Source: Saccharothrix espanaensis DSM 44229 (lineage in GTDB: Bacteria > Actinomycetota > Actinomycetes > Mycobacteriales > Pseudonocardiaceae). Taken from it: a stretch of 64,000 nt of DNA. This document shows, piece by piece, positions 8,692 through 17,800 of the stretch. The position numbers were made by a program, and so were the translations under genes. Position 1 is the first letter of the stretch. The number at the start of each line of letters is the position of its first letter. Below the pieces are notes generated by a model that did not search any database, was not told the DNA's origin, and saw nothing but the letters and a program-made list of their open reading frames with translations. Location of the stretch: assembly GCF_000328705.1 (NCBI RefSeq), contig NC_019673.1, positions 3,224,001-3,288,000 on the forward strand, in the 5' to 3' direction.

Positions 8692-9340
8692 GACCTCGCG
8701 GTCGAGGACCGCCTGGTGCCCGGCACGCCGGACGTGTCGGTGCGGATCTACCGCCCGCGCGACGCACAGGACGCGCTGGTCTGGCTGCACGGCGGCGGGT
8801 TCGTCATGGGCGACCTGGACACCGAACACCCGTGGGCGTCCCGGCTCGCGCTCGGCTCGTCGGCCGCGGTGATCTCGGTGGGCTGCCGGCTCGCCCCCGA
8901 GAACCGGTTGCCCGCCGCGTTCGACGACGCCGGCGCGGTGCTGACCTGGGTCGCCGAGCACGCCGCCGAACTCGGCGTCGACCCGAACCGGATCGCGGTC
9001 GGCGCGGCACTTCACCGACACCCCGTCATTCGACCGGGCCAAGGGCGGTGCGGCGTGGCGGCACTACCTGGGCTCGACGCCCGCCACGCCCTACGCCGCC
9101 CCGGCACGGGCCGCGGACCTGTCCGGTCTGCCGCCGGCCTACATCGCCACGGCGGAGTTCTGCCCGAACCGCGACGAGGACCTGGCCTACGCGCTACGGC
9201 TGCTGGAGGCGGGTGTGTCCGTCGAGCTGCACCAGTGGCCCGGCACCATCCACGGGTCGCAGGCCATCTTGTCCGATGACGTGTCGCAGCGGCAGAGCGC
9301 CGAGTTCGCCGCGGCGCTGCTGCGCGCCTTGGCCGCGTGA
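8692..9340 (+). pseudogene. Alpha/beta hydrolase (hormone-sensitive-lipase family) lacking its catalytic core
   Basis: Residues like VEDRLVPGTPDVSVRIYRP, LVWLHGGGFVMGDLDTEHP and GCRLAPENRLPAAFDDA are the N-terminal half of an HSL-type esterase (HGGGF oxyanion motif). The reading stops making sense at ~9005. It resumes in another frame with FTDTPSFDRAKGGAAW..., then PPAYIATAEFCPNRDEDLAY and LHQWPGTIHGS, the C-terminal half ending at TGA 9338-9340. The GDSAGG nucleophile segment between the halves is absent. An internal deletion plus frameshift inactivated the gene, and the 5' end is also missing. Confidence 0.75.
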
Positions 9341-9495
9341 GCGGTCGACGCGGGGGAGCCGAGACGCTCTCACCCGGCCGCGACAACGGCGGACTTCAGC
9401 CGGACAGGCGCTGTGCGCCTCCACCCGGGGATGAACCGGGAACTCCGGTCGCGCCCGGCCGGGTCCGTCCCGGCCGAGTGCGCCCCCTGTCGTCG

Positions 9496-10005
9496 TTACG
9501 CCCAGCCCGTCGCGTTCGTCGCGGTCTCCCGGGAGATGCCCGAGCCGGTGCCCGGGAACCCGCCGTACAGGTCCGCGTGGAGGTGCGCGAAGAAGTAGCA
9601 CAGCGCCTCGCACTCGGCGTCCGGCACGGCGGTCCGGGGATCGCCGGCCACGGCCTCGTAGAACTCCCGCCCCAGCGCCACGATGAAGCCCCGCGCGTAG
9701 AGGAACCCGTCGTCCGAGCCGCCGGTCACCTCGTGCACGGCACGCCGGTCGATGTCGTGCAGCTTGCGCTCCACCACCCGGTCCAGCGCGGTCAGCTCCG
9801 CCGAGGACAGGCCCTCGGTGGCCCGGCGCAGTGCGGCGAGCACCGTGTCCAGGTGCTCCTCCAGCTCGGCCGCCGCGTCGAACGCGTCCTCCTCGGGGTC
9901 GCGCTTGGCCAGCGCCGCGCGCGCCCCGTTCGCCTCGGGGCCCACGCCGGCCCAGGCGTCTTCCAGCAGTGCCCAGAACCGGGCTTCGTCGGTCTCGAAT
10001 GTCAC
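9496..10005 (-). CDS. DUF4240 protein
   Basis: A 169-residue soluble protein starting GTG (VTFETDEARFWALLEDAW). The FW...L start, the central acidic/helical region and the GFLYARGFIVALGREFYEAV block match the DUF4240 family found mainly in actinobacteria. Function is unknown; no catalytic motif is evident. It lies 62 bases downstream of the LLM oxidoreductase, so it may be read through from the pyrimidine operon, but the gap leaves this open. Confidence 0.75.
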   Translation of the reverse strand: MTFETDEARFWALLEDAWAGVGPEANGARAALAKRDPEEDAFDAAAELEEHLDTVLAALRRATEGLSSAELTALDRVVERKLHDIDRRAVHEVTGGSDDGFLYARGFIVALGREFYEAVAGDPRTAVPDAECEALCYFFAHLHADLYGGFPGTGSGISRETATNATGWA

Positions 10006-10067
10006 GGGCCGCAGCGTAGCGGGGAGGTCCGACAATCCACCCCGGCCACGCCCGCGACCTGCGGTGA

Positions 10068-11060
10068 TCACACCCGGGGCAGCACCTCGTTCCCGTACGC
10101 GGCAAGGGTTTTGTCCTTGTCGTCGTGCATCAGGTAGAGGGCGAAGTTGGACACCCCCAGCTCGCGCAGCTCGTGCAGCCGCTCGACGTGCGCGGCCGCC
10201 GGGCCCAGCAGGCAGAACCGGTCCACGATCGGGTCCGGCACGAAGTCGGTCGAGCGGTTGCCCGCCCGGCCGTGGTGGGCGTAGTCGTAGCCCTCCCGGT
10301 CCTTGATGTAGTCGGTCAGCGCCGCGGGCACCGCGCCCGAGTCGCCGTACCGGGCCACCAGGTCCGCGACGTGGTTGCCGACCATCCCGCCGAACCACCG
10401 CAACTGGTCGCGCTGGTGCGCCAGGTCCTCGCCGACGTACGCGGGCGCGGCCACGCACATCGTGATCGCCGCCGGGTCGCGCCCGGCCGCGACGGCCGCC
10501 TCCCGGACCGTCCCGATGGTCCAGCGCGCGATGTCCGGGTCGGCGGTCTGCAGGATGAAGCCGTCCGCCTGCTCGCCGACCAGCTTCAGCGCCTTCGGCC
10601 CGTAGGCGGCCATCCACATCTCCAGCTTGCCGTCGCGCACCCACGGGATGCGCACCGGCGTGCCGTGGTGGACCACCTCGCGGCCCTCGGCCAGTCCTTT
10701 CACCACGGTCATCGCCGCGCCGAGCGTGGCCAGCGACGCGGGTGGCCGCCCGATCACCCGCCGCGCCGAGTCGCCGCGGCCGATGCCGCACACCGTGCGG
10801 TTGCCGAACATGTCGTTCAGCGTGGCGAACAGCGACGCGAGCACCGACCAGTCGCGGGTGCTCGGGTTGGTCACCATCGGGCCCACGACCAGCTCCGCGG
10901 TGGCGGCCAGCACCTGCGAGTAGATGACGAACGGCTCCTGCCACAGCACCGTGGAGTCGAACGTCCAGCCGTAGCGGAAGCCGTTGTCCTCCGCGGCCTT
11001 CATCCCCGCCACGACGTCCCGCGCGGGCGGGTCGGTCTGCAACACCACACCGAAGTCCAC
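10068..11060 (-). CDS. LLM-class F420-dependent oxidoreductase (TIGR03842/CPS_4043-like)
   Basis: A 330-residue luciferase-like TIM barrel. Features are MDFGVVLQTDPPARDVVAGM, LVVGPMVTNPSTRDWSVLAS and GIGRGDSARRVIGRPP. It resembles the F420/FMN-binding subfamily that travels with hydantoin and pyrimidine catabolic genes. It starts 10 bases after the dihydropyrimidinase stop and is the last gene of the four-gene operon. A role in the reductive or oxidative step on the pyrimidine ring, or on a related cyclic amide, is an inference from position; no dihydropyrimidine dehydrogenase is visible. Confidence 0.85.
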   Translation of the reverse strand: MDFGVVLQTDPPARDVVAGMKAAEDNGFRYGWTFDSTVLWQEPFVIYSQVLAATAELVVGPMVTNPSTRDWSVLASLFATLNDMFGNRTVCGIGRGDSARRVIGRPPASLATLGAAMTVVKGLAEGREVVHHGTPVRIPWVRDGKLEMWMAAYGPKALKLVGEQADGFILQTADPDIARWTIGTVREAAVAAGRDPAAITMCVAAPAYVGEDLAHQRDQLRWFGGMVGNHVADLVARYGDSGAVPAALTDYIKDREGYDYAHHGRAGNRSTDFVPDPIVDRFCLLGPAAAHVERLHELRELGVSNFALYLMHDDKDKTLAAYGNEVLPRV

Positions 11061-11070
11061 AGCGGGCCTC

Positions 11071-12456
11071 CTAGACCAGGTACTGGTTGAGCTCTCGGGT
11101 CAGGAAGCGGCCGTGCCCGACCGCGCCGCGGAACCCGGACCCGTCCACCACGACCCGGCCGCGGGAGAGCACGGTGTCCACCTTGCCGGTGATCTCCATG
11201 CCCTCGTACGCCGAGTAGTCCACGTTCATGTGGTGCGTGGCGGCCGAGATCGTCTGCTTCGCGGTCGGGTCGTACACCACGATGTCGGCGTCCGCGCCCG
11301 GCGCGAGGACGCCCTTGCGCGGGTGCAGGCCGAACATCCGCGCGGGCGTGGTGGAGCTGATCTCCACCCACCGCTCCAGGCTGATCTCGCCCTTCACCAC
11401 GCCCTGGTGCAGCAGGTCCATCCGGTGCTCGACGCCCGGGATCCCGTTGGGGATCTTGGAGAAGTCGCCCCGGCCGAGCTCCTTCTGGTCCTTGAAGCAG
11501 AACGGGCAGTGGTCGGTCGAGACCACCGACAGGTCGTTGGTGCGCAGCCCGCGCCACAGCTCGGACTGGTGCTCGCGCGGCCGCAGCGGGGGAGAGGCCA
11601 CGTACTTCGACCCCTCGAAGTCCGGTTTGGCCAGGTCCTCCAGCGAGAGGTAGAGGTACTGCGGGCACGTCTCGGCGAACACGTTCTGACCGGTGTCGCG
11701 CGCCCTGGTCACCGCGTCCAGCGCCTGCGCGGCGGACAGGTGCACGATGTAGAGCGGCGAACCGGTCACCTTCGCCAGGGTGATCGCCCGGGACGTGGCC
11801 TCGCCCTCCAGCTCCGCCGGCCGGGTCAGGCCGTGCTCGACGGGGTCGGTGCGGCCCTGCGCGAGGGCCTGGGCGACGAGCTGGTCGATCGCGATGCCGT
11901 TCTCCGCGTGCATCATGACCGTGCCGCCGATCTCCCGCGCCTTCTGCATCGCGCGCAGGATCTCGCCGTCGGTGGCGTAGAAGACGCCGGGGTAGGCCAT
12001 GAACATCTTGAACGTGTTCACGCCCGCCGAGACGCACGACTCCATCTCCTTGAGCGAGGTGTCGTCCACGTCGGAGACGATCATGTGGAACCCGTAGTCG
12101 ACCGCGCAGTTGCCGTCCGCCTTGGCGTGCCACTTGTCCAGTGTCGCCAGCAGCGAGGTGCCCTTGGCCTGCACCGCGAAGTCGACGATCGTCGTGGTGC
12201 CGCCCCACGCCGCCGCCGTGGTGCCGGTGGCGAAGGTGTCGGCGGAGAACGTGCCGCCGAACGGCATCTCCATGTGGGTGTGCCCGTCGATGCCGCCGGG
12301 GATCACGTACTTGCCGCCGGCGTCGATCGTCTCGTCGGCCTGGACCGGGAAGCCGGGCGCGAGCAGCGCGGCGATCTGCTCGCCGGCCACCAGCACGTCG
12401 GCCGGGAACGCCCCGGTCGCGTTGACCACCAGCCCGCCCTTGATCAGGGTGCTCAT
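11071..12456 (-). CDS. hydA: Dihydropyrimidinase / D-hydantoinase
   Basis: A 461-residue cyclic amidohydrolase that opens 5,6-dihydrouracil or hydantoins to N-carbamoyl products. The binuclear metal site is visible: GGIDGHTHMEMPF (first His pair), the lysine that becomes carbamylated in VNTFKMFMAYPG, HAENG, IVHLSAAQ and the Asp in VSTDHCPF. ATG 12456 overlaps the upstream amidase stop (ATGA), so translation is coupled. The next gene starts 10 bases beyond. Length and motifs are normal for the family. Confidence 0.93.
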   Translation of the reverse strand: MSTLIKGGLVVNATGAFPADVLVAGEQIAALLAPGFPVQADETIDAGGKYVIPGGIDGHTHMEMPFGGTFSADTFATGTTAAAWGGTTTIVDFAVQAKGTSLLATLDKWHAKADGNCAVDYGFHMIVSDVDDTSLKEMESCVSAGVNTFKMFMAYPGVFYATDGEILRAMQKAREIGGTVMMHAENGIAIDQLVAQALAQGRTDPVEHGLTRPAELEGEATSRAITLAKVTGSPLYIVHLSAAQALDAVTRARDTGQNVFAETCPQYLYLSLEDLAKPDFEGSKYVASPPLRPREHQSELWRGLRTNDLSVVSTDHCPFCFKDQKELGRGDFSKIPNGIPGVEHRMDLLHQGVVKGEISLERWVEISSTTPARMFGLHPRKGVLAPGADADIVVYDPTAKQTISAATHHMNVDYSAYEGMEITGKVDTVLSRGRVVVDGSGFRGAVGHGRFLTRELNQYLV

Positions 12457-13295
12457 GGCGTCACCAGCGAGTCGTAGGTGTCGGGGCGGCGGTCGCGGTA
12501 GAACGCCCACAGGTCGCGCACCTCGGCCAACCGGTCCATGTCCAGGTCGCGGACGACGATCTCCTCCTCGGTGTCCGACGCGGCCTCGCCGACCAGCTGC
12601 CCGCGCGGGTCCACGAAGTACGACTGGCCGTAGAAGTCGTTGTCGCCCAACGGCTCCACCCCGACCCGGTTGATCGTGCCGACGTAGTACTCGTTGGCCA
12701 CGGCCGCGGCGGGCTGCTCCAGCCGCCACAGGTACTCCGACAGGCCGCGCGAGGTGGCCGACGGGTTGAACACGATCCGCGCGCCGCCCAGGCCCAGCGC
12801 CCGCCAGCCCTCCGGGAAGTGCCGCTCGTAGCAGATGTAGACGCCGACCTTGCCGACCGCGGTGTCGAACACCGGGTAGCCGAGGTTGCCGGGCCGGAAG
12901 TAGAACTTCTCCCAGAAGCCCTTCACCTGCGGGATGTGGTTCTTGCGGTGCTTGCCGAGGTAGGTGCCGTCGGCGTCGATCACCGCGGCGGTGTTGAAGT
13001 AGACGCCGGGCTGCTCCTGCTCGTACATCGGCACGACCAGCACCACCCCGTGCCGCTCGGCCACCTGGCACATCAGCTCGGTGGTCGGGCCGTCCGGGAC
13101 GCCCTCGGTGTAGGAGTAGTAGTCGGCGTCCTGCACCTGGCAGAAGTACGGTCCGTAGAACAGCTCCTGCAGGCACACGACCTGCGCGCCCTGCGACGCG
13201 GCGGTGCGGACCGCCTGCACCGCGTTCGCGATCATCGAGTCCTTGTCGCCGGTCCACCTCTGCTGGACCAGCCCCGCTCGGACGATGTTGCTCAC
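12453..13295 (-). CDS. Nitrilase-superfamily amidase, probable beta-ureidopropionase
   Basis: A protein of 280 residues. The Glu-Lys-Cys triad of the nitrilase fold is visible: E in CLQELFYGPYFCQ (~45), K in LGKHRKNHIPQ (~120) and C in VYICYERHFPEGW (~155). It hydrolyses a carbon-nitrogen bond, most likely N-carbamoyl-beta-alanine to beta-alanine, CO2 and ammonia, judging from the adjoining dihydropyrimidinase. The GTG start at 13295 is well supported by an AAGGAGG just upstream. It overlaps the permease stop by 4 bases and the dihydropyrimidinase start by 4. Confidence 0.92.
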   Translation of the reverse strand: MSNIVRAGLVQQRWTGDKDSMIANAVQAVRTAASQGAQVVCLQELFYGPYFCQVQDADYYSYTEGVPDGPTTELMCQVAERHGVVLVVPMYEQEQPGVYFNTAAVIDADGTYLGKHRKNHIPQVKGFWEKFYFRPGNLGYPVFDTAVGKVGVYICYERHFPEGWRALGLGGARIVFNPSATSRGLSEYLWRLEQPAAAVANEYYVGTINRVGVEPLGDNDFYGQSYFVDPRGQLVGEAASDTEEEIVVRDLDMDRLAEVRDLWAFYRDRRPDTYDSLVTP

Positions 13296-14794
13296 GCGTT
13301 CTCCCTCCTTGGCGCCAGGGCCAGGTAGACGAGCAGGCCGACGACCAGGCCGACGACCCAGTTGTAGTCGTAGAGCGGTGCGAGCACCGGGATCAGGCCG
13401 GCCGCGGGGAACGGCCCGCCGTACGCGCCGCCCACCGCGAGCAGGGAGCCGGCGACGGTCGCGACGACCGCCCGCCAGTTCCAGCCCGCGCGGAACCAGT
13501 AGGCGCCGCGGCCGGCCAGGTAGAGGTCGGGCAGGTCGAGCCGGGTCCGGCCGAGCAGCCAGTAGCCGGCCACGAACACGCCCGCCACCGACGCCAGCAG
13601 CCCGCCGTAGAAGCCCAGCCAGGCGAAGACGTAGATCGACGGGTCCGCGATCAGCCGCCACGGCTGGATCACGATCCCGATCACGCCGGTGATCAGGCCG
13701 CCCACCGCGAACGTGATCTTCTTCGGGAAGGCGTTGGAGAAGTCGTAGGACGGGCTGACGACGTTTGCCGCCAGGTTCGCCGAGATCGTCGCCAGCACCA
13801 GCGCCACCAGCGCGACCAGCACCACGGCCGTGTTGTCGAACCGGCTCGCCAGCTCCGCCGGGTCCCAGATCGCCTCGCCGTAGAGCGCGGTCGCGCCGGA
13901 GGTGGTCAGGATGGCCACGATCGCGATGAACGACATGGTGGTGGGCAGGCCGAGCAGCTGGCCGAGCACCTGCTTGCGCTGGCTGCCGCCGAACCGGGTG
14001 AAGTCCGGCATGTTCAGCGACAGCGTCGACCAGAACGCGATCATGCCCATCAGCGCCGGGAAGAACACCTTCCAGAAGTCCGCGCCCCAGCCCAGCCGCG
14101 ACGGCTCGGACAGGATCGGGCCGAACCCGCCCGCCTTGACCGCCACGTAGGCCAGCAGCACCAGGAAGCCCACCGAGACCAGCGGAGCGGTCCAGTTCTC
14201 GAACCGCCGGATGGCCTCCATGCCGCGCCAGATCACCAGCATCTGCACCACCCAGAACGCCAGGAAGCACAGCCACAGCGTCCACACCTGGCCCAGCACG
14301 ACCGGCGCGCCCGACCAGCCCTCGCCCGCCAACCGGCCGACGATCACGTGCAGCGCCTTGCCGCCCACCCAGGTCTGGATGCCGAACCACGCGCACGCGA
14401 TGAACGCCCGCAGCAACGCCACCAGGTTCGCCCCGCGCACCCCGTAGAACGCGCGGGCGAAGACCGGGAACGGGATGCCGTACTTGGTGCCCGCGTGGCT
14501 GTTGAGCAGCATCGGCACCAGCACGACCAGGTTGCCGAGGGTGATGGTCAGCAACGCCTGCACCCAGTCCATGCCCAGCGCGACCAGCGACGCGGCCAGC
14601 GTGTAGCTGGGGATGTTGTGCGCCATGCCCATCCACAGCGCGAAGAAGTTGTAGGTCGTCCACGTGCGCCGCTCCAGCGGGACCGGCGCCAGTTCGCGGT
14701 TGTAGTACGGGCTGCCCGTGATCGCGGAATGATCACGCAGCTCCACGCGGCCGTCGGGACCCGATGTGACCTGCGTTGCGGAGTCGAGGGCCAT
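13292..14794 (-). CDS. NCS1-family nucleobase/hydantoin permease
   Basis: A 500-residue inner membrane transporter with about 12 hydrophobic helices. NCS1 landmarks are YNFFALWMGMAHNIPSYTLA near the start, GIPFPVFARAFYGVRGANL, and LSLNMPDFTRFG. It is expected to bring in uracil, thymine, dihydropyrimidine, hydantoin or allantoin, coupled to Na+ or H+. It is the first gene of the four-gene minus-strand operon, overlapping the amidase by 4 bases. The substrate is inferred from the operon. Confidence 0.92.
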   Translation of the reverse strand: MALDSATQVTSGPDGRVELRDHSAITGSPYYNRELAPVPLERRTWTTYNFFALWMGMAHNIPSYTLAASLVALGMDWVQALLTITLGNLVVLVPMLLNSHAGTKYGIPFPVFARAFYGVRGANLVALLRAFIACAWFGIQTWVGGKALHVIVGRLAGEGWSGAPVVLGQVWTLWLCFLAFWVVQMLVIWRGMEAIRRFENWTAPLVSVGFLVLLAYVAVKAGGFGPILSEPSRLGWGADFWKVFFPALMGMIAFWSTLSLNMPDFTRFGGSQRKQVLGQLLGLPTTMSFIAIVAILTTSGATALYGEAIWDPAELASRFDNTAVVLVALVALVLATISANLAANVVSPSYDFSNAFPKKITFAVGGLITGVIGIVIQPWRLIADPSIYVFAWLGFYGGLLASVAGVFVAGYWLLGRTRLDLPDLYLAGRGAYWFRAGWNWRAVVATVAGSLLAVGGAYGGPFPAAGLIPVLAPLYDYNWVVGLVVGLLVYLALAPRRENA

Positions 14795-15037
14795 CGGTCA
14801 CTCCCCTGTTACGCTCGTGAAACACCCACCGGTTGGGGCGAATCGGCGCGATTTCCATCCCGGCATCCTCGGGGCGTCCGGCGTGCGCTGGGCAGTGTCA
14901 CAGTGTCCACGCTTGCCATGATCAGGGCACAGACTGTCCATTGCCACTCCGCGATCGGCGCCGACCGGGCCGGAATGCGGCCACTCCGGGTCCCCAGCCC
15001 CTCGACTGGGTGTTAACAGTGACCTACCGTCGTGTGG

Positions 15038-16024
15038 ATGAAGCTCGAACTGAGACACCTGCGGGTCGTGTGCGCGATCGCCGACGCGGGCAGCCTCTCG
15101 AAGGCGTCTTCCTTGCTGGGCTTAGCGCAGCCCGCGCTCACCGCGCAACTGCACCGGATCGAGAGCCTGCTCGGCGGCAAGCTGTTCGAGCGCGATCACA
15201 AGGGGGCGCGCGCCACCCCGCTGGGCGAGCTGGTGCTGGAGCGCGCCCGCGTGCTGCTCCCGGCCTTCTCCCGGCTCCAGGAGGACGCGCTGCGGCTGGT
15301 GGACGACAACATGCCCAGCGAGCGCTACCGGGTCGGCGCGGTGAACGGGCCGATGCTCGGCGGCGTCGTGCACCGGATCACCGAGTCGCACCCCGGGGCG
15401 CACGTCAGCACCCAGGTGTCGTGGTCCAACGAGGAGCTGGCCGCCGCGGTCGCCCAGGGCCGGCTGGACTACGTGCTGGCCGCGGTCTGCGGTGACGCGC
15501 CGCCGCCCTCGGAGTACGGGCTCACCTGGAACGTGATCGCGGTCGACCCGATCTTCGTGCTGATCCCCGACGACCACCCGTTCACCCTGCTCGACGAGGT
15601 GGAGCTGGGGCAGCTCAAGGACATGCAGTGGGCCGTGGTGCCCGGCGACGGCTGCTTCGGCGAGTGCTTCGTCGCCGCGTGCAGCCGCGCCGGCTTCACC
15701 CCCCGGACCATGTACGAGGTCGACATCAACAGCTGCATCGACCTCGCCGCCTCCGGTGACGCGGTCGCGCTGTGCCAGCCCACCTTCCGCCGCGCGCCGG
15801 GCGTCGTCGCGATTCCGCTCGCCGGCGCGCCGCTGCGGTGGCGGCACCTGATCGGCTGGGACCCGGAAAGCCCCGCGGCCGAGTTCGCGCCGCACGTCCT
15901 GCGGTACGCGGGAGAGGCTTATCGGGACACCGCGGAACGCAATCCCCGTTACGCGGCGTGGTTGCGGACGCATCGCGACTTCGGTGTCGTGCGATACCAC
16001 TCGCGGGAGACGGTGAGCCCCTGA
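15038..16024 (+). CDS. LysR-family transcriptional regulator
   Basis: A 328-residue regulator. The N-terminal winged HTH is MKLELRHLRVVCAIADAGSL followed by ASSLLGLAQPALTAQLHRIE; the C-terminal two-lobe effector domain includes WAVVPGDGCF. ATG 15038 matches the usual family start better than GTG 15032. It is divergent from the pyrimidine operon (243-base gap) and just upstream of a secreted protease on its own strand. LysR proteins usually act on the divergent neighbour, which would make it a regulator of permease-amidase expression, but control of the protease is also possible. Confidence 0.9.
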   Translation: MKLELRHLRVVCAIADAGSLSKASSLLGLAQPALTAQLHRIESLLGGKLFERDHKGARATPLGELVLERARVLLPAFSRLQEDALRLVDDNMPSERYRVGAVNGPMLGGVVHRITESHPGAHVSTQVSWSNEELAAAVAQGRLDYVLAAVCGDAPPPSEYGLTWNVIAVDPIFVLIPDDHPFTLLDEVELGQLKDMQWAVVPGDGCFGECFVAACSRAGFTPRTMYEVDINSCIDLAASGDAVALCQPTFRRAPGVVAIPLAGAPLRWRHLIGWDPESPAAEFAPHVLRYAGEAYRDTAERNPRYAAWLRTHRDFGVVRYHSRETVSP

Positions 16025-16140
16025 TCACCCGAATGCCCCACCATCACGCGGTCGTATGACCCAGCCGGTATTACCGCGATCGGACGGCACGGAATTACTT
16101 TCCACGGGGAATCCCTGCACTCCTTCGAGGAGAAATTCCC

Positions 16141-17574
16141 ATGTCAACACTGTTGAGACCACTCGCGCTGGCCGCAGCGCTGGTGGCCGCCGGAGCCCTG
16201 GCCCCCACCGCGCAAGCGGCACCGGCGGACCAGAGCACCGAGATCCTCGCCGCCATCCAACGCGACCTGGGCCTGAACGCGGCCCAGGCCGAGGACCGGC
16301 TGTCGGCCGACCGGACGTCCAGCGACACGGCCCGCGACCTGCGCAAGCGGCTGGACGACCGGTTCGGCGGCGCGTGGATCGACGCGTCGGGCACCCTGAC
16401 CGTCGGAGTCACCACGCAGGCCGACCTGGCCCAGGTCGGTCGCGGCCGCGGCCGGCTCGTGCAGCGCAGCGAGCACGACCTGGACGCGGTCAAGTCCACT
16501 TTGGACCGCAACGTCGCCAAGGCGCCCAAGTCCGTCCCCGGCTGGTACGTCGACCTGCCCACGAACACGGTCGTGGTCAAGTCGCAGCCGGAGAAGCTGT
16601 CCGCTGCCCGCGCGTTCGTCGCGGCCAGCGGCGTCGACGCGGCCGCGGTGCGGTACGTGGCCACGACCGAAGCCCCGCGCCCGCTGATCGACGTCGTCGG
16701 CGGCAACGCGTACAACATCGGCAGCGGCACCCGCTGCTCCGTCGGCTTCTCGGTCAACGGCGGCTTCATCACCGCCGGGCACTGCGGCACCACGGGCGCG
16801 TCGACGTCCAACCCGAGCGGGTCGTTCCGGGGCTCTTCCTTCCCCGGCAACGACTACGCGTGGGTGCAGGTCGCGGCGGGCAACACCCCGCGCGGCCTGG
16901 TGAACAACTACTCCGGTGGCACGGTGTCGGTCGCGGGGTCGCAGGACGCGGCGGTCGGCGCGACGGTGTGCCGGTCGGGCTCCACGACCGGCTGGCACTG
17001 CGGCACGATCCAGGCCCGCAACTCCTCGGTGTCCTACCCGCAGGGCACGGTGACCGGCCTCATCCAGACCACGGTCTGCGCCGAGCCCGGTGACTCGGGC
17101 GGCTCGCTGCTCGCGGGCACCCAGGCGCAGGGCGTCACCTCCGGCGGGTCGGGCAACTGCTCGTCCGGCGGCACGACGTACTTCCAGCCGGTCAACGAGA
17201 TCCTCCAGACCTACGGCCTGACCCTGGTGACCGGCGGTGGCGGCACCCCGAACCCGCCCACCGGCTGCGCCACGGCGGAGGCCCGCTACACCGGGTCGCT
17301 CGCCGCGGGCGGTCAGGTCTACCAGCCCAACAACAGCTACTACCAGTCCACGGTGTCCGGCGCGCACGTCGGCTGCCTGGTGGGTCCGACAGGTGCGGAC
17401 TTCGACCTGTACCTCCAGAAGTGGAACGGCAGTTCGTGGGCCGTCGTGGCCAAGGGCGACAGCCCGGGTGCCAACGAGACCGTGACGTACAACGGCACCG
17501 CCGGCTACTACCGGTTCCAGGTGCACGCATACAGCGGCTCCGGCAGCTACACGCTGGGGGTCACCAACCCCTGA
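16141..17574 (+). CDS. Secreted S1 serine protease with pro-region and C-terminal PPC domain
   Basis: A 477-residue streptogrisin/alpha-lytic-type endopeptidase. A signal peptide (RPLALAAALVAAGALAPTAQ) precedes a charged pro-region (about 30-180). The mature domain begins near IDVVGGNAYNIG. Its triad is visible: His in ITAGHCG (~213), Asp in GNDYAW (~236) and Ser in GDSGGS (~317), with paired Cys. After a Gly-Pro linker (~363) comes a pre-peptidase C-terminal (PPC) beta domain (~375-477). ATG 16141 has a GAGGAGAA site upstream. The enzyme acts outside the cell. Confidence 0.95.
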   Translation: MSTLLRPLALAAALVAAGALAPTAQAAPADQSTEILAAIQRDLGLNAAQAEDRLSADRTSSDTARDLRKRLDDRFGGAWIDASGTLTVGVTTQADLAQVGRGRGRLVQRSEHDLDAVKSTLDRNVAKAPKSVPGWYVDLPTNTVVVKSQPEKLSAARAFVAASGVDAAAVRYVATTEAPRPLIDVVGGNAYNIGSGTRCSVGFSVNGGFITAGHCGTTGASTSNPSGSFRGSSFPGNDYAWVQVAAGNTPRGLVNNYSGGTVSVAGSQDAAVGATVCRSGSTTGWHCGTIQARNSSVSYPQGTVTGLIQTTVCAEPGDSGGSLLAGTQAQGVTSGGSGNCSSGGTTYFQPVNEILQTYGLTLVTGGGGTPNPPTGCATAEARYTGSLAAGGQVYQPNNSYYQSTVSGAHVGCLVGPTGADFDLYLQKWNGSSWAVVAKGDSPGANETVTYNGTAGYYRFQVHAYSGSGSYTLGVTNP

Positions 17575-17597
17575 TTCACCGGGGGAGCAACACCCGT

Positions 17598-17635
17598 CGC
17601 GGGCCCGTGCCGAGTCTCCCCGGCGCGGGCCCGCG
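17598..17635 (+). terminator. Hairpin after the S1 protease
   Basis: Arms 17598-17612 (CGCGGGCCCGTGCCG) and 17621-17635 pair over 15 bases with one G-U and an 8-base loop, starting 23 bases after the stop. No U tract follows, as is common in actinobacteria. Confidence 0.7.
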
Positions 17636-17681
17636 CGGCCTCGCAGCGAGCGTCCACTGTCGACAGTGCGACGGTGCTTCA

Positions 17682-17724
17682 CGATCGGGTGAGGAAGCGA
17701 CACGCAGCGTCAGTCACCCGATCG
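17682..17724 (+). promoter_or_regulatory. Long-spaced inverted repeat upstream of the small secreted repeat protein
   Basis: The arms CGATCGGGTGA (17682-17692) and TCACCCGATCG (17714-17724) are perfect 11-base inverted repeats separated by 21 bases, ending ~76 bases before GTG 17801. A 12-base palindrome ACTGTCGACAGT lies just upstream (near 17656). They could be operator half-sites or a 5'-leader stem; no known riboswitch consensus was recognised. Confidence 0.45.
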
Positions 17725-17800
17725 AGAGGTGCGGAATGCGTTTCAGGGTGCCGATAGAGGGTTGGTCAACCGTTCGGTCCCCAATCAGGATGGGAACATC

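Noticed and set aside
10068..11060. Alkanesulfonate or luciferase-type monooxygenase
   Set aside because: The sequence blocks and the operon with hydantoin/pyrimidine genes fit the CPS_4043-like F420 subfamily better.
17640..17800. Riboswitch in the leader of the small secreted protein
   Set aside because: The 11-bp inverted repeat is clear, but no known aptamer consensus (ydaO, cobalamin or others) could be matched by eye.
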